DNA from: Bacillus sp. MUM 116
Lineage (GTDB): Bacteria > Bacillota > Bacilli > Bacillales > Cytobacillaceae
Direction: 5' to 3'
DNA: 64,000 nucleotides
NCBI RefSeq assembly: GCF_001866655.1
Contig: NZ_MLYR01000021.1
Coordinates: forward strand, 62,001-126,000
Of this stretch, positions 11,274 through 20,959 are shown piece by piece. The position numbers were made by a program, and so were the translations under genes. Positions within the stretch are counted from its first letter, which is position 1, and each line of letters opens with the position of its first letter. The notes beneath the pieces are model-generated. The model did not search any database, was not told the origin of the DNA, and saw nothing but the letters and a program-made list of their open reading frames with translations.

Positions 11274-11795
11274 CTACTCCTCATATTCCCCCAAAATCTC
11301 TTCAATCGTAAATTTCAAGCCGAAATAGACGAACAATCCGGCCATTGAAGACGGATATCCGTAGCGTCCGCCAAATTCATCCGGAAGCAGCCCCTTTTTC
11401 AGCCTCAAATCGATATGAACATCCGCCAATTCCACGAGTGGTCCAGCTTCATCGCCAACACTTGAAACCGCGACAAACGGAATTCCTTTCTCCTGAAGCT
11501 CGTAAGCTAGTGAAACGGCCTCTGAATCCACGGAAGTTCTTGTAAAAATTAAAACACGATCCGCTTCGGTTAATAAAGACAAATCACTCAACACTTTTGC
11601 AACCTTAAACGGTTCCGCACCCTCCAAGGCTTCAAATTCCACCGCCTTCATCTCGCGAAAACCGGCAAGATAAATCGTACCATCGCCGACAGGTGCCTGG
11701 GCCAGCAAGCGCGCTCCATCCTCAAAAGAAAACTCTTCTTTTTCATCAATTCTTTTAAACAAACCCGTTAATTGGGTTGTGAACATTTTTAACAT
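11274..11795 (-). CDS. ywjG: DUF2529 family protein, YwjG-like
   Basis: 173 residues. The sequence resembles an SIS-like sugar-phosphate fold (VLIFTRTSVDSEAVSLAYEL, then IPFVAVSSVGDE), and its position between pyrG and spo0F on the opposite strand is that of ywjG in B. subtilis. Function unknown. The start ATG is at 11795 with a GGAGGG-type site upstream (plus strand ACCCTCCTT). It has its own terminator at 11122-11149. Confidence 0.82.
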   Translation of the reverse strand: MLKMFTTQLTGLFKRIDEKEEFSFEDGARLLAQAPVGDGTIYLAGFREMKAVEFEALEGAEPFKVAKVLSDLSLLTEADRVLIFTRTSVDSEAVSLAYELQEKGIPFVAVSSVGDEAGPLVELADVHIDLRLKKGLLPDEFGGRYGYPSSMAGLFVYFGLKFTIEEILGEYEE

Positions 11796-11934
11796 AGAAA
11801 CCCTCCTTCTCGCTCCTTTATTATATTCTTTTTTGCAAAAATGCAGAAATAACGGAAATCGGAGTTTAAATTAGCAGGAATTTCAAAATAAATGTAGAAT
11901 TACTAATCGAATTGACTGAGATATAATATTTAAT

Positions 11935-12030
11935 AAAGAAAACTCGCCGACTGGTGAGCCCCTAAGGGCGGTTCATGAGGCGTAGTTGCACTTATGCCTG
12001 ATAGGAAAGTTATACTCTCCTATCGGCCAT
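11935..12030 (+). repeat. Structured element B, copy 1, forming the spo0F leader
   Basis: Starts AAAGAAAACTCGCCG and contains the core GGGCGGTTCATGAGGC, then TAGTTGCACTTATGC, shared with copy 2 at 18572. Stems visible: CTCGCC/GGTGAG, GCCC/GGGC, and the terminal hairpin GATAGGA..TCCTATC, with GGCCAT after it. A TATAAT at 11922-11927 would start transcription at its left edge, so it would be the 5' leader of spo0F, whose ATG is 30 nt further on. Confidence 0.7.
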
Positions 12031-12060
12031 GAAACACATCAAATGGGAAGAGGTGGAGTT

Positions 12061-12432
12061 ATGAAAGAGAAAATATTAATCGTCGACGATCAATTTGGAA
12101 TTCGAATTTTACTAAATGAGGTATTCCAAAAGGAAGGGTATCAAACTTATCAGGCAGCTAATGGCATTCAAGCCCTTGATATTGTAAAAAAGCATGACCC
12201 AGATCTCGTTCTCTTAGATATGAAAATCCCAGGAATGGACGGAATTGAAATTTTAAAAAGAATGAAAGTGATTGACCCGGAAATTCGCGTCATTATCATG
12301 ACCGCTTATGGGGAATTGGACATGATTCAAGAGGCGAAAGATCTTGGGGCCATCACTCACTTCGCGAAGCCGTTTGATATTGATGACATCCGGGCCGCAG
12401 TGAAGAAACACATGCCGCAAAAAGCGAAATAA
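12061..12432 (+). CDS. spo0F: Sporulation phosphorelay response regulator Spo0F
   Basis: 123 residues, a lone receiver domain. The acidic pocket is VDDQFG (Asp9/Asp10), the phosphoacceptor is Asp53 in [13 protein letters not shown], the switch Thr is in IIMTAYGE and the conserved Lys in FAKPFD. It takes phosphate from the Kin kinases and hands it to Spo0B. Start ATG at 12061 has GGAAGAGGTGG 6 nt upstream; an in-frame TTG at 11986 lies inside element B and is not a credible start. Terminator-like hairpin follows. Confidence 0.97.
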   Translation: MKEKILIVDDQFGIRILLNEVFQKEGYQTYQAANGIQALDIVKKHDPDLVLLDMKIPGMDGIEILKRMKVIDPEIRVIIMTAYGELDMIQEAKDLGAITHFAKPFDIDDIRAAVKKHMPQKAK

Positions 12433-12450
12433 CCCTATTATTATACTGAA

Positions 12451-12497
12451 AAAACTGTACTAGTAATGTTTGCGCTTTCATTATTACAGTTTTAAAA
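12451..12497 (+). terminator. Probable terminator of spo0F
   Basis: AAAACTGT (12451) pairs with ACAGTTTT (12486), with further pairing of GTAATG and CATTAT inside, followed by TTTTAAAAA. Imperfect. Confidence 0.55.
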
Positions 12498-12665
12498 ATT
12501 CGGATAGATTGATGGCATTTCCTCCTAGTTTTTGATATGATATTTATGAACTTTTTCTGGTTTTTAAATCTTTTCACACCATACATAATCCTGAAAACAG
12601 AGGGAAAACCTTTATATGGAAAGTCTGTTTGAAAAGATGCCAGCTCATATTAAGGAGGAAGAAAA

Positions 12666-13520
12666 ATGCCTTTAGTTTCTATGACCGAAATGCTCAAAAA
12701 AGCAAATGCAGAAGGCTATGCTGTTGGGCAATTTAACATCAATAACCTAGAATTTACCCAAGCTATTCTTCAAGCCGCTGAAGCAGAAAAATCACCGGTT
12801 ATTCTTGGTGTTTCTGAAGGTGCGGGACGTTATATCGGTGGATTCAAAACCGTTGTAAAAATGGTAGAAGGTTTATTGGAAGATTACAATATCACCGTTC
12901 CAGTTGCCATTCACCTTGATCACGGTTCAAGCTTTGACAAATGTAAAGAAGCAATCGATGCAGGCTTCACTTCCGTCATGATCGACGCTTCACACGATCC
13001 ATTTGAAGAAAACGTTGCAACAACTTCTAAAGTGGTTGAGTATGCTCATTCAAAAGGTGTTTCCGTTGAAGCTGAGCTTGGAACAGTAGGCGGACAGGAA
13101 GATGATGTTTCCGGCAGCATTATTTATGCAGATGCAAATGAGTGTGTCGAATTAGTTAAACGTACAGGTATTGATTGCCTTGCTCCTGCTTTAGGTTCTG
13201 TTCATGGCCCTTACAAAGGGGAACCCAACCTTGGATTCAAGGAAATGGAGGAAATCGGCAACCTTACTGGTGTACCGTTAGTTCTTCATGGTGGTACTGG
13301 AATCCCAACAAAAGATATTCAAAAATCAATTTCGCTAGGAACAGCGAAAATCAATGTAAATACAGAAAACCAAATTGCTTCTGCGAAAGTCGTTCGCGAA
13401 GTATTGGCTGCAAAACCAAATGAATATGACCCACGTAAATATTTAGGACCAGCTCGCGATGCCATCAAAGAAACCGTTATTGGCAAAATGCGTGAATTCG
13501 GTTCATCTCAAAAAGCTTAA
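12666..13520 (+). CDS. fbaA: Class II fructose-bisphosphate aldolase
   Basis: 284 residues. Class II marks: zinc and substrate residues in [47 protein letters not shown], and NVNTENQIA near the C-terminus. It splits fructose-1,6-bisphosphate to the two triose phosphates using a divalent metal. SD AAGGAGGAA precedes the ATG. The 233-bp upstream gap holds the spo0F terminator and presumably its promoter; TATGAT at 12536 is a candidate -10 without a convincing -35. Confidence 0.97.
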   Translation: MPLVSMTEMLKKANAEGYAVGQFNINNLEFTQAILQAAEAEKSPVILGVSEGAGRYIGGFKTVVKMVEGLLEDYNITVPVAIHLDHGSSFDKCKEAIDAGFTSVMIDASHDPFEENVATTSKVVEYAHSKGVSVEAELGTVGGQEDDVSGSIIYADANECVELVKRTGIDCLAPALGSVHGPYKGEPNLGFKEMEEIGNLTGVPLVLHGGTGIPTKDIQKSISLGTAKINVNTENQIASAKVVREVLAAKPNEYDPRKYLGPARDAIKETVIGKMREFGSSQKA

Positions 13521-13576
13521 TCAGGTACTCCACTTGAAATAGGCTAGTGAAATAGTGTACGATTGTCAATGAAAGC

Positions 13577-13606
13577 GAAACCGCCCTTCCCAAAGAGGGC
13601 GGTTTC
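13577..13606 (+). terminator. Strong hairpin after fbaA
   Basis: Eleven-bp perfect stem GAAACCGCCCT (13577-13587) / AGGGCGGTTTC (13596-13606). It lacks a T-run, so it may be an mRNA 3' stabiliser or a partial terminator before tal. Confidence 0.6.
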
Positions 13607-13668
13607 AGTGTGTTCGACAAAAACTGGAAATTTTGCCGAAAATTATCGAAAAATTGGAGGGAAGCGCT

Positions 13669-14319
13669 GTGAAATTTTTTATTGATACGGCTAATTTAGA
13701 AGAAATTCGTGAAGTACATGAACTTGGTTTACTTTCTGGGGTAACGACAAACCCAACCCTTGTAGCGAGAGAAGGAAATATCTCTTTCCAAGATCGAATT
13801 AAGGAAATTGCTGAGCTTGTTCCAGGTTCTGTTAGTGCGGAGGTTATTGCCCTGGACGCAGAGGAAATGATTCGTGAAGGAAAAGAATTAGCTGCAATTG
13901 CTCCGAATGTTACTATTAAAGTTCCTATGACACCGGATGGCTTAAAAGCATGCCATGCTTTTTCAAAAGCAGGTATTAAAACAAATGTCACATTGATCTT
14001 CAATGCTAACCAGGCTCTTCTTGCGGCAAGAGCAGGCGCTACTTATGTATCTCCATTCCTTGGAAGACTAGATGATATCGGTCAAAATGGTTTAGACTTA
14101 ATTTCCCAAGTCGCTGAAATTTTTGCTGTTCATGGGATTGAATCAGAAATTATTGCAGCATCGATCCGCAATCCAATCCATGTAACAGAAGCAGCCTTAA
14201 GAGGGGCGCATATTGCAACAATTCCATATAAAGTATTGATAGATTTGTTTAAACATCCATTAACCGATAAAGGGATTGAAGGATTTTTAAAAGACTGGAA
14301 TGCTCGTAACAACGCGTAA
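13669..14319 (+). CDS. tal: Transaldolase / fructose-6-phosphate aldolase-type
   Basis: 216 residues from the GTG at 13669, which has GGAGGGAAG 6 nt upstream; a longer frame from TTG 13633 would add 12 residues with no family support. It is the small transaldolase type (MipB/YwjH): [14 protein letters not shown] at the N-terminus, Schiff-base Lys in [29 protein letters not shown] and [10 protein letters not shown]. It moves dihydroxyacetone units between sugar phosphates in the pentose phosphate pathway. Gene order fbaA-tal-murA2-glpX matches B. subtilis. Confidence 0.94.
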   Translation: MKFFIDTANLEEIREVHELGLLSGVTTNPTLVAREGNISFQDRIKEIAELVPGSVSAEVIALDAEEMIREGKELAAIAPNVTIKVPMTPDGLKACHAFSKAGIKTNVTLIFNANQALLAARAGATYVSPFLGRLDDIGQNGLDLISQVAEIFAVHGIESEIIAASIRNPIHVTEAALRGAHIATIPYKVLIDLFKHPLTDKGIEGFLKDWNARNNA

Positions 14320-14320
14320 G

Positions 14321-14347
14321 TTGGAAAAATTTCCAATAACTTTTTTT
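14321..14347 (+). terminator. Weak terminator after tal
   Basis: TTGGAAA / TTTCCAA with a 2-3-nt loop (14321-14336), then a run of seven T at 14341. AT-rich stem, modest strength. Confidence 0.5.
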
Positions 14348-14513
14348 AATATTAATACATGAAAATAGAATTTTCGTGTAAACTAGAGGATAGACAAGCT
14401 GTCGGAAAATGTCTATTGATATTGGAAAAATATACCTAAGGTCATAATTTGGCGTAAAATAAAACTTGTCGACCCGTGCAAAGACGTGCGAAAGGCTTAG
14501 AAGGGAGTCGAAA

Positions 14514-15800
14514 ATGGAAAAGCTTAAGATTGCGGGCGGTTACCCACTTCGCGGTACCGTTAGGATTAGTGGAGCCAAAAACAGTGCTGTTGCCCTTATT
14601 CCAGCGACTATTTTGGCAGAATCACCAGTAACCATTGAAGGATTGCCACATATTTCGGATGTAGAAATTCTAAAAGACTTGCTCGAAGAAATTGGCGGAA
14701 AGGTTCAGTTGTCTGAGGAAGAAATGACCATTGATCCATCGAAAATGATTTCGATGCCACTGCCAAACGGGAAAGTTAAAAGGCTTCGGGCATCCTATTA
14801 TTTAATGGGTGCGATGCTAGGCCGCTTTAAAAAAGCAGTCATTGGTCTTCCAGGCGGCTGCCATTTAGGCCCTCGCCCGATTGATCAACATATTAAAGGG
14901 TTCGAAGCATTGGGCGCCAGTGTCACGAATGAACAAGGGGCTATTTATTTACGGGCGGACGAGCTCCGCGGGGCACGGATTTACCTAGATGTTGTCAGTG
15001 TTGGTGCTACGATTAATATCATGCTCGCTGCTGTCCGGGCAAAGGGAAGAACCATCATTGAGAATGCGGCAAAAGAGCCGGAGATCATTGATGTCGCTAC
15101 CTTGTTAACCAACATGGGTGCGAAAATTAAGGGTGCCGGAACCGATGTCATCCGAATTGACGGCGTTGAAAGTCTCCATGGCTGCCGTCATACAATTATC
15201 CCTGACCGGATTGAGGCGGGAACCTATATGATTTTAGCCGCTGCCGTTGGTGACGGAGTTCTCATTGATAATGTGATTCCACAGCACCTCGAATCATTGA
15301 TTGCAAAACTTCGGGAGACGGGTCTGCAAATTGAAACAGGAGATGACCAAGTGTTTGTCTCGGGTGGTTCTAACTTGAAGACGGTTGATATTAAAACACT
15401 TGTTTATCCCGGGTTTCCAACTGATTTGCAGCAGCCGTTTACGACGTTTTTAACAAAAGCTACCGGATCAAGCGTTGTAACGGATACTATTTATGGTGCC
15501 CGTTTTAAACATATTGATGAGTTAAGAAGAATGAACGCCAATATTAAGGTGGAAGGACGTTCGGCCATCATCAACGGTCCTGTTCAGCTTCAAGGGGCTA
15601 AAGTAAAGGCAAGTGATCTGAGAGCAGGCGCTGCCCTTTTCATTGCCGGCCTGATGGCAGAAGGGATTACCGAAGTGACTGGACTCGAGCACATCGACCG
15701 TGGCTACAGTAACCTGGTTGAAAAATTAAACGGTCTTGGCGCAACGGTTTGGCGTGAAGCATTAACGCAGGAAGAACTGGAACATCTAAAAAATACGTAA
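14514..15800 (+). CDS. murAB: UDP-N-acetylglucosamine 1-carboxyvinyltransferase 2
   Basis: 428 residues from the ATG at 14514 (AGAAGGGAG upstream). An in-frame TTG at 14466 is rejected because it adds unrelated residues. EPSP-synthase-like double barrel with the phosphoenolpyruvate-binding Cys in [15 protein letters not shown] (near residue 117), KNSAV near the start, and the C-terminal [16 protein letters not shown] and GYSNLVEKL. It carries out the first committed step of peptidoglycan synthesis. Its place between tal and glpX marks it as the second MurA paralogue (murAB/murZ), not murAA. Confidence 0.95.
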   Translation: MEKLKIAGGYPLRGTVRISGAKNSAVALIPATILAESPVTIEGLPHISDVEILKDLLEEIGGKVQLSEEEMTIDPSKMISMPLPNGKVKRLRASYYLMGAMLGRFKKAVIGLPGGCHLGPRPIDQHIKGFEALGASVTNEQGAIYLRADELRGARIYLDVVSVGATINIMLAAVRAKGRTIIENAAKEPEIIDVATLLTNMGAKIKGAGTDVIRIDGVESLHGCRHTIIPDRIEAGTYMILAAAVGDGVLIDNVIPQHLESLIAKLRETGLQIETGDDQVFVSGGSNLKTVDIKTLVYPGFPTDLQQPFTTFLTKATGSSVVTDTIYGARFKHIDELRRMNANIKVEGRSAIINGPVQLQGAKVKASDLRAGAALFIAGLMAEGITEVTGLEHIDRGYSNLVEKLNGLGATVWREALTQEELEHLKNT

Positions 15801-15882
15801 ATTTTTGAGTATTTGGACAAGCCATACTAGAACTTTATACAACTTTGGGAGCTCTCAAGTGAGAGAATGGGGGATGGAACTG

Positions 15883-16845
15883 ATGGAAAGAAGTTTATCG
15901 ATGGAACTAGTCCGTGTTACGGAAGCAGCGGCACTTGCATCTGCACGCTGGATGGGTCGAGGTAAAAAGGATGAAGCAGACGGTGCGGCAACTACCGCAA
16001 TGCGTGATGTATTTGACACCGTACCAATGAAAGGAACCGTTGTCATTGGGGAAGGCGAAATGGACGAAGCGCCAATGCTTTATATTGGTGAAAAACTGGG
16101 GAACGGATATGGACCTCGTGTCGATATCGCAGTCGACCCGCTTGAAGGCACCAATATTTTAGCATCTGGCGGCTGGAACGCTCTGGCTGTTCTTGCGGTT
16201 GCTGATCACGGAAACCTTCTTCATGCACCGGATATGTACATGGAGAAAATTGCCGTAGGACCGGAAGCAGTTGGCCTTGTTGATATTAATGCTTCTGTTC
16301 TTGATAATTTAAAAGCAGTGGCGAAAGCAAAAAATAAGGATATTGAAGACGTGGTGGCAACGGTTTTAAATCGTCCGCGCCATGAGCATATTATTCACCA
16401 GCTTCGTGAAGCCGGTGCCCGAATCAAATTGATTAACGACGGTGATGTGGCAGGAGCCATCAATACGGCTTTTGATAACACAGGTGTCGACATTCTATTT
16501 GGTTCTGGCGGCGCGCCTGAAGGGGTAATCTCTGCGGTTGCCTTAAAATGCCTTGGCGGCGAATTGATGGGGAAATTGGTTCCGCAAAACGATGCGGAAA
16601 TCGAACGTTGCAAAAAAATGGGGCTTGATTTAAACAAAGTTCTTCGCATGGAAGACCTTGTTAAGGGTGATGATGCCATTTTTGCTGCCACCGGTGTAAC
16701 CGATGGAGAATTATTGCGCGGCGTTCAATTTAAGGGTTCTTACGGTTCTACCCATTCCGTTGTCATGCGGGCAAAATCAGGTACAGTGCGGTTTATTGAT
16801 GGCCGGCACAGCTTGAAAAAGAAACCGCATTTAGTTATTAAATAG
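15883..16845 (+). CDS. glpX: Class II fructose-1,6-bisphosphatase
   Basis: 320 residues starting [20 protein letters not shown], as in YwjI of B. subtilis; the ATG at 15883 has GGGGGATGG 5 nt upstream. Longer in-frame starts at 15805 and 15874 do not fit the family. Metal and substrate residues: [15 protein letters not shown] and DPLEGTN. It removes the 1-phosphate of fructose-1,6-bisphosphate in gluconeogenesis, the reverse of glycolysis, next to the aldolase and transaldolase genes. Confidence 0.94.
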   Translation: MERSLSMELVRVTEAAALASARWMGRGKKDEADGAATTAMRDVFDTVPMKGTVVIGEGEMDEAPMLYIGEKLGNGYGPRVDIAVDPLEGTNILASGGWNALAVLAVADHGNLLHAPDMYMEKIAVGPEAVGLVDINASVLDNLKAVAKAKNKDIEDVVATVLNRPRHEHIIHQLREAGARIKLINDGDVAGAINTAFDNTGVDILFGSGGAPEGVISAVALKCLGGELMGKLVPQNDAEIERCKKMGLDLNKVLRMEDLVKGDDAIFAATGVTDGELLRGVQFKGSYGSTHSVVMRAKSGTVRFIDGRHSLKKKPHLVIK

Positions 16846-16857
16846 AAAAATGATAGG

Positions 16858-16889
16858 GAGACTGGACCTTTTTGGTCTAGTCTCTTTTA
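16858..16889 (+). terminator. Intrinsic terminator of glpX
   Basis: GAGACTGGACC / GGTCTAGTCTC around a TTTTT loop, followed by TTTTAT. Confidence 0.8.
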
Positions 16890-16927
16890 TAAAAATACCC
16901 TCCAAAATTTCCCAACTTAAATAATAG

Positions 16928-16957
16928 TTGATTAATTTTTTGTAAAGGGGGTAAAAT
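16928..16957 (+). promoter_or_regulatory. Possible sigma-A promoter of rho
   Basis: TTGATT (16928-16933), 18-nt spacer, TAAAAT (16952-16957). It would leave a leader of about 170 nt before rho, consistent with the long leader through which rho controls itself in other bacteria. The rest of the 285-bp gap is AT-rich with no gene. Confidence 0.4.
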
Positions 16958-17130
16958 AGAAATTGTTTTAGACAGAAAAACTTTCTACAACTCTATTCAT
17001 TTCTTCATTGCTTTCTTATCCTCCAATCTCATATAACTCAATTGGTGAGAAGAAAATTATAATAATACCCCGCCGATTTTATTAATATTAATATAACCTG
17101 CGGATGAAAATATCAAAGAGTGGTGTACAA

Positions 17131-18396
17131 ATGGACGTAACAATTTCAAGTTTAGAAAACATGAAGCTGAAGGAGCTTTATGAGCTTGCACGCGAATATA
17201 AAGTGACCTACTACAGCAAATTAACGAAAAAAGAATTAATTTTTGCCATCCTAAAATCTCGTGCCGAACAGCAGGGTTATTTTTTCATGGAAGGTGTACT
17301 GGAAATTATCCAGTCAGAAGGATTTGGATTCCTCCGGCCGATCAATTATTCGCCGAGCTCAGAGGATATTTACATCTCAGCATCGCAAATCCGCCGTTTC
17401 GATCTTCGTAATGGTGATAAAGTTTCAGGTAAGGTTCGACCTCCAAAAGAAAATGAACGTTATTACGGGTTATTGCATGTAGAAGCAGTAAATGGGGAAG
17501 ACCCGGAATCCGCGAAGGAACGCGTTTATTTTCCAGCCTTAACTCCTCTGTATCCAAATAGACAGATGAAACTTGAAACAACCCCAAAATTTCTTTCAAC
17601 CAGAATCATGGATTTAGTGGCACCAGTCGGCTTTGGTCAAAGGGGCTTAATCGTAGCACCGCCAAAGGCCGGTAAAACAATGCTGTTAAAAGAAATCGCC
17701 AACAGCATTACGACCAATCATCCTGAAGTCGAATTAATTGTTTTGCTCATTGATGAGCGTCCGGAAGAGGTAACCGATATTGAACGTTCAGTTGCCGGCG
17801 ATGTGGTCAGCTCCACATTTGATGAGGTTCCGGAAAACCACATTAAAGTGGCCGAGCTTGTGTTAGACCGCGCGATGCGTTTGGTTGAGCACAAACGCGA
17901 TGTTGTGATTTTAATGGACAGTATTACGCGTCTCGCCCGTGCTTACAACCTGGTCATTCCTCCAAGCGGAAGAACCTTGTCCGGTGGTATTGATCCGGCA
18001 GCTTTCCATCGTCCGAAGCGTTTCTTTGGTGCAGCCCGTAATATTGAAGAGGGCGGAAGCTTAACAATTTTGGCTACGGCGTTGGTTGATACCGGGTCAC
18101 GTATGGATGACGTCATTTATGAAGAATTTAAAGGTACTGGTAATATGGAACTGCATCTTGATCGTGCGCTTGCCGAGCGCCGGATTTTCCCTGCACTCGA
18201 TATTCGCCGTTCCGGAACAAGGAAAGAAGAGCTTCTTCTTCCAAAAGAACACTTGGATAAATTATGGGCAATTCGCAAATCAATGTCGGATTCCCCGGAT
18301 TTTGCCGAACGCTTCTTGAAAAAATTAAGACAGACAAAAACAAACGAGGAATTCTTTGCCCAGCTTGGCGAGGAACTGAAAGCACGCCGTTCGTAG
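17131..18396 (+). CDS. rho: Transcription termination factor Rho
   Basis: 421 residues from the ATG at 17131 ([16 protein letters not shown]); the ATG at 17104 lacks a ribosome binding site. Domains: N-terminal Rho_N helical bundle (to about 50), cold-shock RNA-binding domain with GFGFLRP (about 55-125), RecA-like ATPase with P-loop [12 protein letters not shown] and Walker [18 protein letters not shown]. The Q-loop region and [14 protein letters not shown] are intact. It terminates untranslated and antisense transcripts. Element A copy 4 starts 14 nt after its stop. Confidence 0.97.
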   Translation: MDVTISSLENMKLKELYELAREYKVTYYSKLTKKELIFAILKSRAEQQGYFFMEGVLEIIQSEGFGFLRPINYSPSSEDIYISASQIRRFDLRNGDKVSGKVRPPKENERYYGLLHVEAVNGEDPESAKERVYFPALTPLYPNRQMKLETTPKFLSTRIMDLVAPVGFGQRGLIVAPPKAGKTMLLKEIANSITTNHPEVELIVLLIDERPEEVTDIERSVAGDVVSSTFDEVPENHIKVAELVLDRAMRLVEHKRDVVILMDSITRLARAYNLVIPPSGRTLSGGIDPAAFHRPKRFFGAARNIEEGGSLTILATALVDTGSRMDDVIYEEFKGTGNMELHLDRALAERRIFPALDIRRSGTRKEELLLPKEHLDKLWAIRKSMSDSPDFAERFLKKLRQTKTNEEFFAQLGEELKARRS

Positions 18397-18410
18397 GTTG
18401 ATTTTTCTAA

Positions 18411-18536
18411 AGAAAAGCGCAAGCGCCTTGATCAGCCTCAGGCATAGCACAAGACAAGCCGGCCGAAAGGTTGTTCTTTAACCTTTTGGGCGGATTGGCT
18501 TGTGACCTCGAGGGGCAGGACGCTTGCGCTGGACAA
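18411..18536 (+). repeat. Dispersed structured element A, copy 4 (long form)
   Basis: Outer stem AGCGCAAGCG / CGCTTGCGCT is a perfect 10 bp, with a base change against other copies that is matched on the opposite strand. Middle stem CACAAG / CTTGTG and inner hairpin AAGGTTGTTCTTTAACCTT are shared with copy 3. Confidence 0.78.
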
Positions 18537-18571
18537 TTCTCGAAGCTGAATTTTATACCTTCTTATCTCGT

Positions 18572-18672
18572 AAAGAAAACTCAGCCGTAAGGGCGGTTCA
18601 TGAGGCCTAGTTGCACTTATGCACAGGAAGAAAGTATAAACTTGGAAAAGTTTATATTTTCTTACCAGCCAT
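18572..18672 (+). repeat. Structured element B, copy 2, between rho and rpmE
   Basis: Shares AAAGAAAACTC, GGGCGGTTCATGAGGC, TAGTTGCACTTATGC and the final GCCAT with copy 1. It lacks the first small stem-loop of copy 1. The terminal hairpin has an unrelated sequence but is again a strong stem, AAGAAA-TATAAACTT with AAGTTTATA-TTTCTT. It ends 11 nt upstream of the rpmE promoter. Confidence 0.7.
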
Positions 18673-18682
18673 CATCCCTTGC

Positions 18683-18711
18683 TTGCAAAAGTGATCTCTC
18701 GTTGTTATAAT
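18683..18711 (+). promoter_or_regulatory. Sigma-A promoter of rpmE
   Basis: TTGCAA (18683-18688), 17-nt spacer, TATAAT (18706-18711). Start expected near 18718, giving a leader of about 90 nt that contains GTGC/GCAC pairing. Confidence 0.78.
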
Positions 18712-18806
18712 ATGTACAGTGTGTTTTTAGTATTTTAGTGCCTGTTTAGACAAGCACTTATGATAACTCTGTTTCGAAAGATTCAGGGCGGAAGGAGCTG
18801 AAAAAA

Positions 18807-19022
18807 ATGAAAACAGGAATTCATCCAAATTATAAAACAGTTAAGGTGACATGCGCATGCGGAAACACTTTTGAAACTGGATCAGTGAAAAACGAAATCC
18901 GTGTTGAAACTTGTTCTGAATGCCATCCATTCTACACTGGTCGTCAAAAATTCGCTGAAGCTGGCGGACGTGTTGATCGTTTCAACAAAAAATACGGCAT
19001 TAAGTCACAACAACAACAGTAA
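18807..19022 (+). CDS. rpmE: 50S ribosomal protein L31 (zinc-binding form)
   Basis: 71 residues, [19 protein letters not shown] then [20 protein letters not shown]. The CxC and CxxC pairs mark the zinc-containing (C+) form, which Bacillus swaps for a Cys-less paralogue under zinc limitation. SD CGGAAGGAG precedes the ATG. Followed by its own terminator. Confidence 0.97.
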   Translation: MKTGIHPNYKTVKVTCACGNTFETGSVKNEIRVETCSECHPFYTGRQKFAEAGGRVDRFNKKYGIKSQQQQ

Positions 19023-19036
19023 TTATGAACGCCCAA

Positions 19037-19070
19037 AACAGGCAAGAGCAACTTTACTTGCCTGTTTTTT
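19037..19070 (+). terminator. Intrinsic terminator of rpmE
   Basis: AACAGGCAAG (19037-19046) pairs with CTTGCCTGTT (19057-19066), followed by six T in all. Confidence 0.9.
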
Positions 19071-19126
19071 ATTGAAAAAATATAGATTTTTATTAGGTTT
19101 TGCTTTAAGGAAGGAGAGACCGTTTT

Positions 19127-19741
19127 ATGTATGTAATGAAACAAAGCGGATGGGTTGAGGTTATCTGTGGCAGTATGTTTTCCGGAAAGTCAGAGGAATT
19201 GATCCGTCGAGTAAAACGCGCTCAATTTGCCAAGCAAAAAATAGCTGTTTTTAAACCCAAAATTGATAATCGCTACAGCGAGCAGTCTGTAGTCTCCCAT
19301 AATGGCTCTTCTTTTATTGCGAAGCCCATTTCTCATTCCATCGAAATTCTGCACCATATTGAAGCAGACATCGATATTATTGCTATAGATGAAGTTCAAT
19401 TCTTTGATGAAGGAATTGTTCGCATTGTTCAGCAGTTAGCTGACAGCGGCCACCGTGTCGTTGTCGCCGGCCTTGACATGGATTTCCGCGGTGAACCTTT
19501 CGGACAAGTTCCCGCTCTAATGGCCATCGCTGAACACGTGACAAAACTGCAAGCTGTTTGCACTGTTTGCGGTTCCCCCTCAAGCCGAACCCAGCGACTA
19601 ATCGACGGCCGGCCAGCATCCTACCATGATCCCATCATTATGGTCGGTGCATCCGAAGCCTACGAACCACGCTGCCGCCATCATCACGAAGTCCCAAAAA
19701 ACGCCTTTCGTGAACAGGAAGAACCAGTATCAAAAATGTAA
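19127..19741 (+). CDS. tdk: Thymidine kinase
   Basis: 204 residues, type II thymidine kinase. P-loop [12 protein letters not shown] near residue 15, catalytic region [24 protein letters not shown], zinc Cys pair in [15 protein letters not shown] and the C-terminal [11 protein letters not shown]. It salvages thymidine to dTMP. SD AAGGAGAG precedes the ATG. Order rpmE-tdk-prfA is that of B. subtilis. Confidence 0.96.
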   Translation: MYVMKQSGWVEVICGSMFSGKSEELIRRVKRAQFAKQKIAVFKPKIDNRYSEQSVVSHNGSSFIAKPISHSIEILHHIEADIDIIAIDEVQFFDEGIVRIVQQLADSGHRVVVAGLDMDFRGEPFGQVPALMAIAEHVTKLQAVCTVCGSPSSRTQRLIDGRPASYHDPIIMVGASEAYEPRCRHHHEVPKNAFREQEEPVSKM

Positions 19742-19749
19742 AGATAAAA

Positions 19750-19787
19750 AACTGCCAAGAGGACTGATCTTTTTGGCAGTTTTTTGT
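19750..19787 (+). terminator. Intrinsic terminator of tdk
   Basis: AACTGCCAA (19750-19758) pairs with TTGGCAGTT (19773-19781), followed by a run of T. Confidence 0.85.
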
Positions 19788-19942
19788 TTAAAAAGGCATC
19801 TGTTCTTGATTCGCGGATAAAATCATGAAGTTTATGGGAAAGTGTAATTATACACGATTTAATAAGCTAAATGAATTTTGGAAAGAATTCTCTTGAGAAG
19901 TAGGACGGGTCTGGGGAATGATAGTAATGGAGGTGTAAACAT

Positions 19943-20389
19943 TTGAAAAAGTTTATTGTTCCTTCATTATTGCTTTCCATGTTTTTGGTGGGCGGATGCG
20001 GAGATCAAGCTGCAGATTATGATTTGCGCAAGGATCGCAGTGCTCCGAATCAAATGTCAATTAAGTATAAAAAGCCTCTGGTCGGACAGGATGTTCAAAA
20101 CCAGAATCCGAATTTTCTTAACCTGGAGGGGACCAGCACCCGCGGAACAGGCGGCGGTCAGGATACAGGGATTGATGTGAACAAAGCGAAGAAGGTTATT
20201 CGCGATACGCATGAATTTACAACGGATTCGGTTTGGATCAATGGAGACCGGATGTGGGTCAATGTTTATAAAAAAGGGATGCTTAGCGACCAACAGCGGG
20301 AGGACGCGGAAGCACGTCTCCATAAGAAACTAGTTCAAGCCCTGCCCCGCTACAATATTGAGGTTCGGGTACAGGAAGACCGCAGATAA
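19943..20389 (+). CDS. Predicted lipoprotein of the sporulation YhcN/YlaJ type
   Basis: 148 residues with a TTG start and GGAGGTG at good spacing. The signal peptide KKFIVPSLLLSMFLVGGC ends in a lipobox, so Cys19 should be lipidated and the protein anchored outside the membrane. The mature part has a Gly/Thr/Gln-rich linker and then a small domain (about 75-145) with VNKAKKVIRDTHEFTTDSVW and RYNIEVRVQE. The general layout fits the small spore-associated YhcN/YlaJ lipoproteins, but I am not certain of the family. It has its own terminator. Confidence 0.65.
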   Translation: MKKFIVPSLLLSMFLVGGCGDQAADYDLRKDRSAPNQMSIKYKKPLVGQDVQNQNPNFLNLEGTSTRGTGGGQDTGIDVNKAKKVIRDTHEFTTDSVWINGDRMWVNVYKKGMLSDQQREDAEARLHKKLVQALPRYNIEVRVQEDRR

Positions 20390-20417
20390 CATGCTCTGTT
20401 TCAGGGCATGTTTTTTG
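20390..20417 (+). terminator. Intrinsic terminator after the lipoprotein gene
   Basis: ACATGCTCTG (20390-20399) pairs with CAGGGCATGT (20403-20412), then TTTTTT. Confidence 0.88.
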
Positions 20418-20481
20418 GTTTGGGGAAGGAAGGGACAAAAGTTAGTGGTAATTTGTGAAATTTTTTCAGAATATTTGATAT

Positions 20482-20850
20482 GAGGCAAAATCAGTTGGAA
20501 ATTGAGGAAAGGTGTCTCCAATAAGCATGATAGGGGACAAAATCAGTTGGAAATTGAGGAAAAGTGTCTCCAATAAGCATGATAGGGGACAAAATCAGTT
20601 GGAAATTGAGGAAAAGTGTCTCCAATAAGCATGATAGGGGACAAAATCAGTTGGAAATTGAGAAAAAGTGTCTCCAATAAGCATGATAGGGGACAAAATC
20701 AGTTGGAAATTGAGAAAAAGTGTCTCCAATAAGCATGATATGGGACAAAATCAGTTGGAAATCAAGTCAAAGTGTCTCCAATAAGCCCGATAGAGACGAA
20801 AATGAACTAGAAACTTTAGCAAAGTGTCGTCAATAACCATCAAAAAAACT
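20482..20850. repeat. 52-bp tandem hairpin minisatellite, about 7 copies
   Basis: Units begin (ACAAAATCAGTTGGAAATTG...) at 20486, 20538, 20590, 20642, 20694, 20746 and 20798, exactly 52 bp apart. Copies 2-5 are almost identical; the last is diverged. Across each unit junction TGTCTCC pairs with GGGGACA around a 13-nt loop, so the array is a string of hairpins. No spacers of unique sequence occur. It fills the gap between the lipoprotein terminator and the prfA promoter. Confidence 0.92.
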
Positions 20851-20892
20851 AAAAACTCGGCTCAATCAAAATTTCCCCCACAATATTTGGTT

Positions 20893-20922
20893 TTGACGCG
20901 TACAATTCACCTATACTATAAT
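20893..20922 (+). promoter_or_regulatory. Sigma-A promoter of prfA
   Basis: TTGACG (20893-20898), 18-nt spacer, TATAAT (20917-20922), 38 nt upstream of the prfA start. Confidence 0.78.
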
Positions 20923-20959
20923 TATAATGTTATGGACTAAAATTTGAGGTGAAGTAACT

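Noticed and set aside
11912-11927. TTGACT with TATAAT as one promoter upstream of spo0F
   Set aside because: The boxes are only 4 bp apart. TATAAT may be a -10 box, but with a different and weak -35.
11986-12060. Longer Spo0F from a TTG start
   Set aside because: The extra residues come from element B; Spo0F has a fixed length near 124 residues and the ATG at 12061 has a good ribosome binding site.
20482-20850. CRISPR array
   Set aside because: Units follow directly with a constant 52-bp period and no unique spacers; no cas genes nearby. It is a minisatellite.
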